Shown one piece after another: positions 1 through 12,778 of a stretch of DNA of 64,000 nt. How positions within the stretch are numbered: the stretch's first letter is position 1; every line of letters begins with the position of its first letter. Made by a program: the position numbers and the translations under genes. Source of the stretch: Cricetomys ansorgei (lineage: Eukaryota > Chordata > Mammalia > Rodentia > Nesomyidae); NCBI GenBank assembly GCA_026225945.1, contig JAMJFZ010001134.1, positions 124,001 through 188,000 on the forward strand. Direction: 5' to 3'. The notes under the pieces are model-generated. The model did no database searches, had not been told where the DNA came from, and worked only from the letters and a program-made list of their open reading frames with translations.

Positions 1-280
1 AAAAACCAGAAAAATAGAAAAGGATTGTAGGCTGTGAAGAGAATGTAGGATAACAGAATAATGAAATGAGTTTGGAAATGGAATAATGGGACAATACTTC
101 TATTGGATTAATAACCGAGTATAAGGATGGAAAATTTATACCAACTTTTTTTGATGAGGCCTCAAAAATCTTTAATTTTTACTAAATTATATGAAACATG
201 AATATATATGTATTTGTACTTATATAAATATATACACTATCATTTATCTATCTGTCCATTCTATTTAACTATTGTCACTG

Positions 281-297
281 TATGTATATATATATAC

Positions 298-339
<42 letters not shown>

Positions 340-346
340 TTCTGTG

Positions 347-379
<33 letters not shown>

Positions 380-414
380 CTGTGTGTGTGTGTGTGTCTG
401 TTTGTCTCTGTGTG
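281..414. repeat. Compound (TA)n/(TG)n microsatellite
   Basis: Alternating TA steps pass into a long, slightly interrupted TG run with TCTG interruptions. The short open frames across it encode only Val-Cys or Thr-His dipeptides and are not genes. Confidence 0.97.
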
Positions 415-743
415 CGTACTTTATAGGAAGTCATCCCAGTAGGACTAAAAAAGAGCCCCACAAGGAAAATAGACTAATAAAAATTATAATATCATACAAA
501 GAAGAACACTTCTTTTTAAATGGTTGGTCACATTAAGCCAAGTGACTCTAGAAATTATTTATATTATTGTTTTTTTGTTGTTTCAAGGGCTTAGTAAAGG
601 TCTTTATTTCTGAAGATAATGCACACTAATTCACAGGACACAGATCATTCCAGCTGGTTCTGAAATGAAAGATTTTTTCCTGTAATCTTAAATCATAGCT
701 TTCAGACAATTTTATCAATGCAACCAAGGAATGGAAATAATTA
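415..743. other. Intergenic, nothing recognised
   Basis: AT-rich sequence with a short T run. I see no gene, SINE or structured element. Confidence 0.5.
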
Positions 744-1640
744 TTCACTCTACACACCGCAACATCCATAAATCATCACAATTACTGACAGGAATTGCAG
801 AATGGAGCAATGATTGACATTCACATTTTGGTTCCAACCATAATTGTCTAATTGCATCATAGGGCCCTGAGCAGGGGGAAAAATCATTTCCGGTACTACG
901 AATCCATTAAACCACCAAATTCTATTGAAATTGTGATCCATAAAAATTGCCTACTCTCATCATTTTACTGGATCAGCCTAATTCCATAATACATTCGAAA
1001 TCTTATTTTTCCAGCCAAGATTTGTATAGCTTTCTCCCTTCTGTAAGGACACTTTTCTTTATAGCAAATAGAGACAATTACAAAAACCTACTAATGAACA
1101 CAAGACACAGATCAATCGATCATAGGTAACTCAGCACCTATATATAACCTAGCTCTTCTGCTAATATATGTATCATCAGAAGAGCTCCTTCATCTATGGT
1201 ATACAGACTATTTCAGGAAAGTAAACTAGAAAGATTGTAAGAGCCAAAATAAGAGAATATCTGCAGTCATATAGTCTCTTCTATAAACAAAGATTACAAT
1301 CAAGAATGCAACAATGGTGATATTAATAAACATATAAATATGGAAGGGAACTATTTCAAGCTGTCCCAACCATTGAAAATGATCTGGAAGATTCTAATGA
1401 CTCCTGAAAATGGGGAACCAAGCCATTTCTAGAGAAGAGCTCCTTAACTGGTGTCCAGTGCAAAGTGATCAGGGCTGTATGCCAAATGCAGATACTTATC
1501 ACTTTCTCCATTCTTCACAATCCAATCTTCTGGTCTTGTTTCTTCCTCTACAGCAGAACAGATAGGGTACTCTCCCCCAAACATTATCCCTTGAGGATCA
1601 CACATATCTTCAGTTATCAATTGTGTAACTATATATACAC
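744..1640 (-). other. Unidentified coding-like patch, possibly a broken pseudogene
   Basis: Three separate minus-strand frames have a composition unlike the AT-rich surroundings. The first, at about 1444-1620, ends in a peptide rich in Glu, Asp, Pro and Trp that contains PEDWIVKNGESDKY and stops. The second, at about 1225-1375, contains a strongly hydrophobic stretch (INITIVAFLIVIFVYRR) like a membrane span followed by basic residues. The third, at 750-941, is a 63-codon frame with NFNRIWWFNGFVVPEM near its start and a hydrophobic C-terminus. The frames are broken by stops and shifts. I cannot assign them to a family. They could be remnants of one membrane-protein or retroviral envelope-like gene, or chance. 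Confidence 0.25.
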
Positions 1641-1699
1641 ATAAAGCAAAAAACAGACTCTGATAGTTATAAAAAATAAAATTAATCATATATACCCAT

Positions 1700-1744
1700 A
1701 TGTGTTTGTATGTGTTTGTGTTTGTGTGTGTGTCTGTTTCTGTG
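1700..1744. repeat. Imperfect (TG)n tract
   Basis: A short TG-rich run interrupted by TTTG and TATG. It makes a Thr-His-rich open frame on the minus strand that is not a gene. Confidence 0.85.
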
Positions 1745-4700
1745 ATAATAACAACCAAAGAAAAATACCATATATTCTTGTGAATGGGGACATGTGAGGA
1801 GCTCTTGCTGGGAGAAAGTGGATGGAAGAAAGATGGAAGGGCTGTGATGAATTTCTTTTTCAAATGAAACCTTAAATTGTGCATTAAACCAGGATTTATT
1901 ACAAAAAGAACATAATTTAATATTTGCCATTTTAGCAAGAATATTCTTCCTAACTGTGAACAGTACTGGGGATAAATATTTTATATTATTGTCAATTTTT
2001 TAGTTTACTATGATTTATTCTTATTCATCTCATTAGTAATTGGGTGATTGTTATCCTTTTTTGAAATTGACACAATATCATTCTTCATTACATGCTTTCA
2101 GAGTTTTTAAATATATTTTCATTCATAGTTTTAATTGAATCTCTCCCATACTACCACAAACCTCTGGAGTTTGACCATGGAGGCTTCCTATAGATATTTT
2201 GTGAAAGGTGAAATTCAGATATAGGGAGAAAAAGAAACACATATGGGAAACCAAGTTGATTAAATAGCAAAAGTAGAAATGTAACATCAAGACGGAGAAG
2301 TTAAAGAGATTGCTTTGCTTCCTCATGTGTTTAAAGTAATATTTGCCTTGGAAGATGTTGTCTGTTCTTCTTGTTTGATCCAAGTATTAGTATAAGGTCA
2401 TCCATGAGACAAAGAGAAGGCTCTGAGAATTCAATATGATCTGGATAAGAATCTTTTGCATAAATATTCTGGGTGTTTTATACCTCAGTGAACTTAGAAT
2501 ACATACTTACTATGGTTAGTTCAATTTTGTAAGAAAGATCAAAATGAGTCCTTAAGGATAATAACATTTAAAACTAGCATAAACTGAAATAAAAATAATA
2601 TTTAAAAACGTGAAATAAATGAAAACAAATTGAACTTTTATTTTTTGAAATAAATGAGCATTTTAATTTCACTTTTGTAAAAAAATTTGTGAACTAATAT
2701 CACTGTAATTATGGAGAAAAATAAGAGAATCACTAAATAAATGAATGCATATAGTATTCTAAAAAACTTCTCAGAAATGAGAGTAATAATTGAATTCATA
2801 TGTTTGATTGTATTTATGCAACGACCATGAAATTTATAAAGCAATGATAATATAAAGAAGAGTTATGAAAAAGAAACAAAGAAATATATAAAAAGCTGTT
2901 CTGGTTTGACCTTCAACTGAATAATGAAGGCAAATTGCCAGGTATTGTACAGGGAGTAAAAGCCACAGTGCTCTGTTAACACTGAGGATTTTGAAATGAT
3001 TCATCACTCAACCTATCTATAAAGAGTATCGTCTTTTCAGACTCTCATGTTTGATTCAGTTTAGTAGTGTTTAAAACTCAATATATTTTTAAAAGAGTTT
3101 ATATCTGTTTTATACTGCAATGCAGCCTAAATGTAGATACTGATTTTTCTATAATAAAAATATATCAATTAATTTTCTTTAAAAGAGAATTTTGTTATAT
3201 ATTTTCCAAGCAGAAACATTTTGATAAGCATGAGACAAAATATCTATGTTCATAAACAAAATTTTAACATAGAATAAAGATCTATAAACAAATGTTCCAA
3301 AGTTTTTTTACACTGTATGCTGTTCCAGATTAGCCTTGGATCTATATTTTTAAGAAGAGCAGCTAACAACGTAGTCATATTAAGATCTATGAACATGGAT
3401 ATTGGACATATAAATCCTCTCTTTGCAAAACCACTAAGGAAACATGGCTTTAATGTGGGATTCTAAAAAGGCTGTAGAGAGGAAAGAAAAAAATGATCAA
3501 TATTTAGATATTTGGGGCAAGGACACATATTTCTTAAGTATTAAATTGAAATAACACATGTTCTACTACAACCGAAACACGTGTGAGTGTCAAGGACCCA
3601 TTCCTGTTATACCTAAGTTGAAAGAGGAGAGAAGGAAATAATAATATAAATGTATTTGGAGTTTAATCTTAATGGATGTTGATAATTAAATTTGATGATT
3701 CAGGAATTCAGTGTCAAAGGAACTGCATGAGGTTGGAAAATCAAGATACTTTTAAGTCATACAAAAATTAAATAATATTTATTTTTCATAATCATCATGT
3801 TTAATTAATCTTGGTGTTGTTAAACCATAGATTTCCATCCAAAATCATATCTTTAAAGTGTACTGATGTCCAAATATAAGTACTCATTTAGGAATGATAA
3901 ATAATACACTGTTTACTGAAAAAGTTAAGGAGTAAGATGTTGGTTAATACTCATTGCAGATGATTTTGATAAATTTTTTTTCCTCACAATTTACTTGATT
4001 TTAGAAAAACTGAAGATCTGCATTCAGACCCTTCTAAGTCATTTTCCACAGTAATGTAAAACTACAAACAGGAAAGTCAGAGATTCTTACACTTAAGAGA
4101 CGAAACAGGAGAAATTAAGATAACTTGTCAGAAAGAGATTTAAAGTCTGAGTTTTGAAGTAAGAAAAGATGCTTGAAGGACAAATCATTGAGTGTATTCA
4201 TTGTCTTATGAAGGCAAGACAATCAGAGGTAGAGAGGAAAATTTATCAAATATAGATATTTGGATTTTTAGGATACATGGATGAAATGGTTAAAAGAAAA
4301 TTCATACATTTCATGAAGGTATCTAAAATCATGACTTATAACAGTGCATGCATTCAGAATATATAAATATATAAAAATCTCTAGTAGCATTAATAAATTT
4401 AAACATGACAAATATTTATCAGTGAGACTGTACATATGCCTGTTGAATTCAATAAATAAAACACTTATGGTACCTTTATATGTTCAAATGCATTTTAGTC
4501 TGATTAGGTCCCACTGGTGAGCTGTTCTTTATATTCAGAGTTAGAATATTTTCCTGAAGTTGGCCTGTCTGATGGAATGCATAGATGAGAACATTGATTA
4601 TGAGATTTTTCCCATTCTTTCTGAAGTAGGGTCCATTGATCAGTATTGTTTTTCAGTAGGGTGAGCTCTACCATTTCCGTTTATTCCCAGTGGTGAGGCC

Positions 4701-5865
4701 ATTAGGGTATAAGAGTTATTTACAAAGGCATGGTCACACATGTAACTCTGAGTAAATTCATAGGGTCACAAAATGAAACTAAAATAAATGGTATTTTGAT
4801 AAGGACTTCGTTAGTGTGAGGGTTTTGAACATTTTGGTACAGAGATGTGAGACATATGAGATAATTTTTCCATTGTGAAATCTTGAAGGATTATTTTCTA
4901 AAACAAAAAACACCTTATTGAATATGTCAGTGATAAACCACTCTTTTAATAAATGGGAAAAAAAGAGTACTTAAGATTTGATTGAAATTTGAAATCTTTA
5001 GACATTCTGTACAATCACATTCACAGCATTTGGCCCGTATAACACTGCCAGCCTTTCACCCACCCAATCTTTCCATTCTGTCCCAAGAAGCAATTTTCAG
5101 CTTTCTGAACTTCATATAATGGGTGTATTCACCGAAATTATAGAATTCTGAAAGTAAGAGTAAAAGTGTCACACACTACTTTTAATTATTTCTTTATGTT
5201 CTTTTCTTTTCTGTTATGAAAAAATAACAAAGGTGGAAGTTCTACTTTATAATCCAATTACATTAGATGATATACTTCCATTTATTAACCTTTTCAAACC
5301 AAATGGATGCCTCATTGACTTCTTCTGTTTATCAATACTCATTTGCTGTATTTCTTTGCTTAATGCTAAGAATTAGTATCAACAAAGGAAGTCATAGTGC
5401 ACAGATACTTAGCAATATGATCATTATAGTTTCCTTTGAGATTAGTTTATATTTCCAGAAAGAATGGAATCAATTTTTATATTTATTTGATTATTATCTA
5501 TACTCCTCTGTACAAATTATTGTTTATTAATACTTGATGAATATTTTTCATTATGATATTAAGGATTTCTACATGATTTTTAAAGCTTATTCTCTTTTAT
5601 CCAATGTTTTCCTTAAAGTCCCAAATATTTACATTTTTATAAACATTATATCTCCTCCACTGCATGTCTGACCTGTAACTAATTGTTGTTTCTCCTGAAA
5701 ATATTTTCCAAATCCAGCGTTCATGTTTTTTAAGTTTCATGTGTGGTTTCTCATACATTTTCTACATTTTTTTATAGTAAATCCATATGTCTATGTCTAT
5801 GATTCACCAGGATGCAGCTCTACATTTCAAAGGAAGCTGACTTAGGTTTTTTCTTAATTAGAGAT
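1745..5865. other. AT-rich intergenic sequence, no gene seen
   Basis: About 4.1 kb of strongly AT-rich sequence with short open frames that have no recognisable protein character. The stretch near 4500-4860 is less AT-rich and might be an old, unrecognised repeat. I saw no tRNA, rRNA or SINE here. Confidence 0.5.
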
Positions 5866-6930
5866 CTTCTTTTTTATTATTTAATTTTGCTTAATTTTGT
5901 TTTTGCCCTGTTTACGATACATCCAGTAGGCAGGCTCCTCACCCTCCACTACTCCCAGTTCTTCCCCATCTCCCCTCTTCCTCAGATCCACCTATGCTCC
6001 TCTTCCTGATTTTCTTAAAACAAAAAAAATCAGAACACACCATGTAGCAGGACCCAAACCGCAGGTAAATATGTTAGAAAACTAACACTTCAACTTTTAG
6101 GAGTTCTACAAAAATAGGTATCCTAACCACTTTAAAATATATGTGGAGGACATACCACACAACTATGCCAGCTCCCTGATAACAGCTTCAGTGTCTGTGA
6201 GTCACTATATGTCCTGGACAGTTGACTCCATGAAGCATGTCTCCTGCTGCCTTCGATTACTTTAGTCCCCACAATGTGTCTCTGCACTCTTACCCTTTGA
6301 TTTCTAACCTGCACCAAATGTTTGGCCATGGGACTCTCTTATTGCTCCCATCAGCTACAAGACGAAACTTCTCTGATTAATATTATACTAGACACTGATC
6401 TTTGAATAAAGCCAAACTTCATTGTAAATCATCTATGGGATATCCAGAGTCTGATTTCTGGCCATCCCTGCAGTGTCAATCATCTGTTACATCTCTCGTT
6501 TTGAAGTTCTGCCTGTCAATTGGCCAAATACATCTTGAAGGCAGAACAAATTGTAGGTCAAAACTTTTGTACCTTAATTGGTGTCTCAGTCCCACTACTG
6601 TAAGCCTTTCCCGGTTATAGAAGATGGATAATATAGATTTCGTATTCCCCATTATTAGAATTTTTGCTAGGTTCACCCTTGTGAATGTCAGGGAGTTTCT
6701 ACAATACTAGGTTGCAAGAGTAGCTCCAAAATACCTCCCAATTTCAGTCAATATTCTCTGTATTCTCTGTCTCTCTTCCTTTTCCCCCAAGTAATACATT
6801 CCCATCCTCCTCAAATTTATCTGAAAATTTGTTCTATATCACCTTCACAGAGAGATCCACATGTTTTACTGTGGTACTCCTTAAATAATACTTTAAAATT
6901 ATCTTGATCTCATGATTCTCAAAATCCTTT
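5866..6930 (-). mobile_element. Old rodent L1 fragment (3' region), antisense
   Basis: Read on the plus strand, the order of motifs matches the antisense of the 3' region of old rodent L1 (Lx-type) elements: a pyrimidine-rich block ending near AGATCCACCTATGCTCC (about 5985-6001), then CAATGTGTCTCTGCACTC, CCAAATGTTTGGCCATGGG, GACAAATTGTAGGTC-like text near 6545, and CAGTCCCACTACTGTAAGCC near 6590. The fragment is heavily mutated and has no usable reading frame. The family call rests on remembered consensus text, not an alignment; the outer limits are approximate. Confidence 0.6.
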
Positions 6931-8265
6931 TGCATAAAGTACCTATTGACAACTTGCTACCTTACATTTCGATAAATCACTGTATTTTGTTATTCCAAAT
7001 TTAATATCTACATTTTAATTCTGTTACTTTATTAAAATATGAGTTTTCTTAATCGCAAACTATGATTTACTCAGGATAAAGATGAATTGATCATGAGAGT
7101 CTTTAAAGTAAATATTCATTGTCTTCAGTTAAGTGATAAGTCATGTCAGAAACCCCATCCTCAGTGGTTCCTAGTATGCTGTGCTTTCTGTTCAATCCTC
7201 GGCAATTTGCCTGTTCCATTCATTTGAGGTCATATCAGAACAGTTCTTTAATTTTTTTCCATTTTCCTTCTTTATTTATTAGTGCAAATGCTAACTGGAA
7301 ATTTTCTGTCTTCTTTGAGTATAAGCATATGCACAAACTAAATTCATAATTTCAATTTCTAAAAGCTTTATGAAATATGAACTGAAATCATTTCTTGATT
7401 GATTCTCTTGTGTCTCTACGTAATCACAAAATAGTGCTAATATTTCATCAAATTGAATTAAATTGAATTAAAGTCTGTACTTTTCCTCTTCCTCTGATTA
7501 TTTTCAAGAACACATAAATCTATGCCTTTTAATTTCTTCCACCTTTCCTCATATTCACATTTCATTTTATACTAGTCTAAATGCTGAGAATACATAAGGA
7601 TTTATTTTCATGTTTGTGGGGGACAATCAACCATAGTACCTATGAATTTCAAGTTCACTGAGTAAAAAGAAACAGACTATTGACACAACAGACTGTATCC
7701 AAGAACACATTGCATTTTCACAGTGGCCTCTCACTCTGAAGGCTCACCTGAGACGAAAATCTGCCTAGAAGTTAAGAAAAGCCCAGGTGGAAACTTCCAA
7801 GGCAAATAAAACTTAAAATGTGTGAGGAAGCAAAGCTACTGTTCTTTTTTTGACTTTTTTTGTTGTAAGATTTTCAGTTTCCTCACATTACTCACTTTTT
7901 CTCATTCTAGATATTTTTCTTCTTGCTGCAGTTTCTTTTCACAGTAGAACTACTGATAGATATTACACACAAAAGAGAGGTAGAGACAAAATAAGAATGA
8001 GGTTTGGAGATACTCAAATATTAAATTTTTAAATTGCTGAATGAAACCTGAAATCATTTACTAAAATATAATAATAAAGCACAACAAAGAGAACAATTAC
8101 GTAATTATTAATGAGAATATTAAAATAATAATATTGAAAAAAAACCCACTTGGTCCTGGTTGTAAATTTGAAGTCCAGCATTTTGTTGTACTAAACAAAG
8201 TACTCCAACACAAATGTACATATTGAATTATGTTCATTACATATCAGGCCTATTTTTATAACATT
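6931..8265. other. Intergenic, no gene seen
   Basis: AT-rich sequence. A small AATTGAATTA-type duplication lies near 7455-7470. The stretch at about 7610-7830 is less AT-rich but matches no element I recognise. The open frames here are short and lack protein-like composition. Confidence 0.45.
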
Positions 8266-9540
8266 TTACTTACATTAAAATATAATTACACCGTCCTCAT
8301 CCTAACTTTTCCTCCCTTCACATTCTCTGAAGTCTACCCACTTACTTTATCTCAAATTAATGACTTTGTCTTCAAATATTATTCTTTTATGTATATATGA
8401 TTATTCCACATATGTTTACATAAATATATTAATTTAAAGCCTATTTTCTGTATCTTATTATATATGAGTTATCAGTTTTTGTCTTGGTATTGGATAAAAA
8501 ATTAGGGAACTTATGCTTGGAAAAATTGTCCTTGGATTATGTCTTGGGTTAGAAAACAATAAAATTTCCCTCTGCCACGATAGAATAATCATTTTTGTTG
8601 TCATTGTTCAGATCACTTTTACACAACATAATTTTATGTATTTTTGATGAAGCTTTCCTATTATTTCAGAAGAAAATATCTTTCAACAAACTTCTTTGTC
8701 CAATTACTTTTAGATTGTTTCAGATGCTACTTTTGTATTATTTGCTTAGCCATTCATACAGAGATGTGCAATAACTATTTCCACTGGACCTGTGCACTCC
8801 ATGACATACTATTGTCTCTATTTGATCATGTGATTTCCTGTGATGATATCTGTTGCAAAGAGAAGGCTCTTCATTCAGTGTTTAATGCTACAGTTATTTA
8901 TTAGTGTCAGGGGATTAAGACTATAGTCTTAAATTATGCTGTTTTAGTGAAATCATGGTTAGGGATTCTACAATTCTTGACCAGAGTACATCTGTGTGGT
9001 TTACTGGGTTTCCTTCTTGCTTTAGTTACCTCTTTTCTGGTAAACCTTAAGCCCAGATAGCCAGATGTTGGTTACTGCTAGAATATGAAGGCCTCTTTTG
9101 CACCTCTGTTTATTTGACTATGGTGACAATTGTCATTCCAGACTTAATTGTCATTCCAGACTTAAGTGATATTTAACAATGAGTATTGGGGTATTGTCTT
9201 GTTGTTGCTGCTGTGTTTCAGACAGAAGTAACAATCTAGCCTATATTGGCACAAATTTCACTAAGGTTATCAGATTTGCCTTAAATTTGTAAAAGCCAAA
9301 CAGTCACTGCTTCTTGAGTACTAGGATTTTAGGTGTACATCATAATTCTTTGCTGAAATCTTTACATTATCATGAATACTTAAATCAATTTGATTAAAAC
9401 TTCAGTTTTCAGCAAAACTCTGCCTTATTTGCTAGATTGGAAAGTCAAACCACATTTCATTTGCTAACACTGGTGTTCAGCTTTTTGTAATGATAAGTCT
9501 TCTGTCTTCTTCAATTCATGCTTCCTCCTTTTCTTTGATT
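8266..9540 (-). mobile_element. Old rodent L1 3'-UTR-like fragment, antisense
   Basis: The order of motifs follows the antisense of a rodent L1 3' untranslated region: a TCCTCCCTTCACATTCTC-like block near 8310, TATGTATATATG text near 8390, GGTATTGGATAA near 8485, GTTGCAAAGAGAAGGCTC near 8852, and a block with TTAAGCCCAGATAGCCAG and TGTTGGTTACTGCTAGA near 9050-9080. It is strongly diverged. The 86-codon plus-strand frame at 8644-8904 lies inside it and is not a gene. An alternative is an unrelated old repeat. Confidence 0.5.
9129..9164. repeat. Perfect 18-bp tandem duplication
   Basis: ATTGTCATTCCAGACTTA occurs twice head to tail with no mismatch, so it is recent compared with the decayed repeat around it. 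Confidence 0.95.
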
Positions 9541-9719
9541 TCTGTCGTTTCTATTAGGGAGTGAGTTGATTTTATTAAAGACAACAAATGCCCTCCTATG
9601 AAAGTAGAAATAGAAGCCTATGACGTTTTTGGAATTTTACTATCAATACTATGCTATTCACATATTCCATCTTAGAAATCCTTGAATTTAGATGAACATT
9701 AATTACTGAACAACAATAA

Positions 9720-11450
9720 AGCCTGAATATAATATATGTATATATATTTATACTTCAAATTCTGAATTTCAAATCAAAATTTATTTACATTTATATATAA
9801 GTACATATACATACATATACACACACATATACATATATATATGGCATCTTTTATCTATATATCACCTAGCTGTCATATTTTTCTATGTGTCACGATCAAA
9901 TATTAATGTACAGGAAGATTCTTGTGTATTCTCATTTTTTATTGTGGTGCCTTAATGTACAAAGTGGGCTATGAGAGGGGAGGAAGACACGCAAACTTAG
10001 GAGAGGGGAGAATACAAGCAAGGTATCGATGAAAACCAAAATAAAAGCAGAAGCAAGAGTAGAAAAGGGGATCAACAAGAAATAAATGTGAGTCCATGGA
10101 AGAGAGTGAGAAAGAGGACCACAAAGAACAAAGAATAATGATGGGCAGGTATGACATTGTCACGTGAAATATTTTTCTTTGTATCATAACATGAAGTAAA
10201 AGCAATTAAAAGTAAAGAGGTGTAAAAAGATGGTAGAAGAGGGCTGGATGAGGTAGAGGAGAAGGAAAGGGCAGTAAGATAAGTGAAAGGCAGGAGGAAT
10301 AAGTTCATCATGGTTAAACTGAGGAGCTGCATGTGGCTTTGATTTACTGAAACAGGGTTTGTACACTTTACATAAAAGCAGAAATACATAAGATATTCTC
10401 AAGACAATGTCAATGAGGCAACTACAATGAAGGCTTAGAATTAGAATGTACAGTTCAAAATATCAAGTTCAAAGGAAGCAAGTTATATTTAGGTTTATTG
10501 GGCTTAAAAAGAAAGTTTATTGGTCTATGTATGCAACTAGCTCAGCTATGTTTAAAAATACTGAAAAAGTTGGTAAACTTCTTTCCCTATTAGAGTAAAT
10601 ATATTGTTTCTTTCATTCATGAAAATCAGGAAAGTGACAGCCTGACATCTCACCTTGAAATTTTCCTCAATACAGAATACCTTGTTGTAAAAGATTATTT
10701 TTAGTCATGTACAAAATAATTGTGCAAAAATGGGTGAAGGTCCGCCTAGGTCTTGGTGTTTTGTAATTTCTGGAGGTTTTGGAATTCTATTGAGCATATT
10801 TGATTATGTATAATCTGCACCTGGGTAGTTCTGAATCAACAAAAGCAACTGACTTCAGATGTTTGGAGTTCCACTTTTGATTATGGCACTGGTAATGAAA
10901 GTGGTTCCCTCTCCTGTGTTCTGGAAATCTTTCTACATATGAATAGGTCTCTTTATTGTTCTTTGCTGAGCAGCCACAGCAGTTGTACTACGATAATACA
11001 TTTTATCTTTTTCTTATGCAACAGGGTGTATTTTAACTGTGGATTTCTCAGAAATGTTTTTTCCCAAAAAGTGAGTAAAGGACTTGCCACCATGGGTGGT
11101 ATTACTGAGTATTAATGGACAGACTTCTCTTCACAGCAACAGATGACTCTTCATACTCCCAGCCACTAACAGCTTCAGGGACTTCTTTCTGTAACTTCAG
11201 TTTTGTTTAAGGATGCAAAGCCTTCCTGTCAATTGTTCTCCTGTCAGTGGAAACACACAAGAGAATATGGAAAACTGAAATTGTATTTGATTGAATTAAA
11301 AAAAGGGAGACTGAGTTATATTTGTAGGGAAGGAGAGATGCTTTTGCGTGGAATTGGAAGGGGATGATGAATATGTTCAGTGGACATGCAGTGAAATTCT
11401 CAAAAAGCACAGACACCATTACAGATTAGTCAATCTATAATACTAGAATG
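9720..11450 (+). repeat. Local direct duplication, copy 1
   Basis: Starts with TA/CA-rich sequence and continues with a body that recurs about 3.1-3.4 kb downstream. Landmarks shared in order with copy 2 are TATTAATGTACA followed by GAAGATTC (9901/13250), an A/G-rich block with AATAATGAT (10135/13503), a TTGGTCTATG or TTGGTCTGTG block (10520/13918), TTAAAAATACTG (10550/13950), and CAGCAGATGACTC or CAACAGATGACTC (11140/14250). No coding frame is conserved between the copies; the minus-strand frames of 72-105 codons lie in purine-rich sequence. Confidence 0.75.
9797..9846. repeat. (TA/CA)n simple repeat
   Basis: Alternating TATA, CATA and CACA steps at the start of the duplicated block. Confidence 0.9.
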
Positions 11451-11464
11451 AACAGCTGATGGAA

Positions 11465-11466
<2 letters not shown>

Positions 11467-11517
<51 letters not shown>

Positions 11518-11518
11518 A
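11467..11518. repeat. (AT)n microsatellite
   Basis: About 25 AT dinucleotides, nearly uninterrupted, followed by TA-rich sequence and a short ACAC run. The flank downstream (11525-11670) resembles 12800-12965, so this is part of the locally duplicated sequence. Confidence 0.97.
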
Positions 11519-11793
11519 TTTCTTTTACTTTGCAAATATAAATTTATATAAATTTATACACACACACACATATTCAGTATATCAAACAGTATAAAACATA
11601 CCTGGAAAAATAGAAGTCAAATTTTATTTGTAGAATCAATCTATTTATGTATTATACATCCATCATATATCTATTCATGTGACATGAGTATATCACTATG
11701 TAGGACATATGTCCTCTTCTGATGTCATATCATTCATTGAGTGGCATTAAAACCTTGATTTCATGGTGCCACACCCTTCATGATTATATATTG

Positions 11794-12170
11794 GACAATT
11801 CATATTTATGTCTGTTCTTGCATTTACAGTTTTTCCTTTCTGTCATTTTAGACAAGTTTCTATTGACGTTAATGCTTTCACCGTGTTTACTTCTTTGTGT
11901 AAGTTTGGATAATTCATATTGATATCCATATTTCCAGGCACAGTTCGTACTTGGTGTAAGGATGTACCAGTTTGTATTGGTGTCTGTGCTGTATCTATGC
12001 TTAATTAACAGTGTTCAGGTAGGACCACTTTGTTTTAATGTCAATGTTTGCATCTGTGTCCCCTCCAGATTTTCAGACTTGATCAGTTTGTACTCCTGTC
12101 CATGCTTGCATGTGCACTTTCCCCACCATGTAAGGTTGGCGATTTCTATTGAACAGGTCTTTCCCAGGCT
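11794..12170 (+). repeat. Degenerate minisatellite, 57-59 bp unit
   Basis: A block of the form CAGTTTGTATTGGTGTC recurs at 11794, 11853, 11909, 11967, 12025, 12082 and, more weakly, 12139. Spacings are 59, 56, 58, 58, 57 and 57 bp. Units share a following TGCTTGCAT-like block and a GTAAGGTTGG-like block, but each differs at many positions. No such array is seen at the matching place in the other local copy. Confidence 0.75.
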
Positions 12171-12778
12171 TCCCTGACATCTAACACATCCTAAGTCTCA
12201 CACTGCATGTGCACACTACCTGCTGTCCACTCAAGGGAACTGCAGCCAGTCCTTCAACACAGGAGCTTGTGGCAGTGTGTCATAGGGATGGATATACTTT
12301 GCATCCCAAAGCACACACATAAAATGAGAGTAAAAAGCTACCTCACAAAGTGTCACTGGCATAACAGTCTATGTGAACAGGAAAAAAAAGACACCAATCA
12401 CCATGCCAACATAGAACGGGAAAATTCACATGCCTTAGCCCTCCACATTATGATACACACAATTGAACAAAGCTGAGAGTGAGAAAAAATTTATTTTGGG
12501 AAGAGCACACTGATTTAATTTCTGGAGTCTTATCATTAGTTCTCAAAGCATGCATACAGATTCCATTATACAGACTGAGCAGGATACATTTAACAATATA
12601 TGCATATACCTATGTGAATACAATAACAATGAACAAAAGTTGAAACAGAGTAAAAACGTTTAAAAAACTCCTTTTAAACAGAATAAGGAAGGATATGCTG
12701 GACTATTTGAGTAGATAAAAGATAGGAGTAAACAGTATGATTTTATTATTACGTCAATAATAAAGGAAATTATATAGA
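12171..12778. other. Intergenic, nothing recognised
   Basis: Moderate-GC sequence at 12180-12480 gives an 89-codon plus-strand frame with no recognisable protein features. The remainder is AT-rich. Confidence 0.45.

Noticed and set aside
208..536. Open frames rich in Val-Cys on the plus strand and Thr-His on the minus strand
   Set aside because: They are translations of the TG/TA microsatellite.
11794..12170. Possible CRISPR-like array because of even 57-59 bp spacing
   Set aside because: There is no invariant repeat separated by unique spacers; similarity spans the whole unit, as in a decayed minisatellite.
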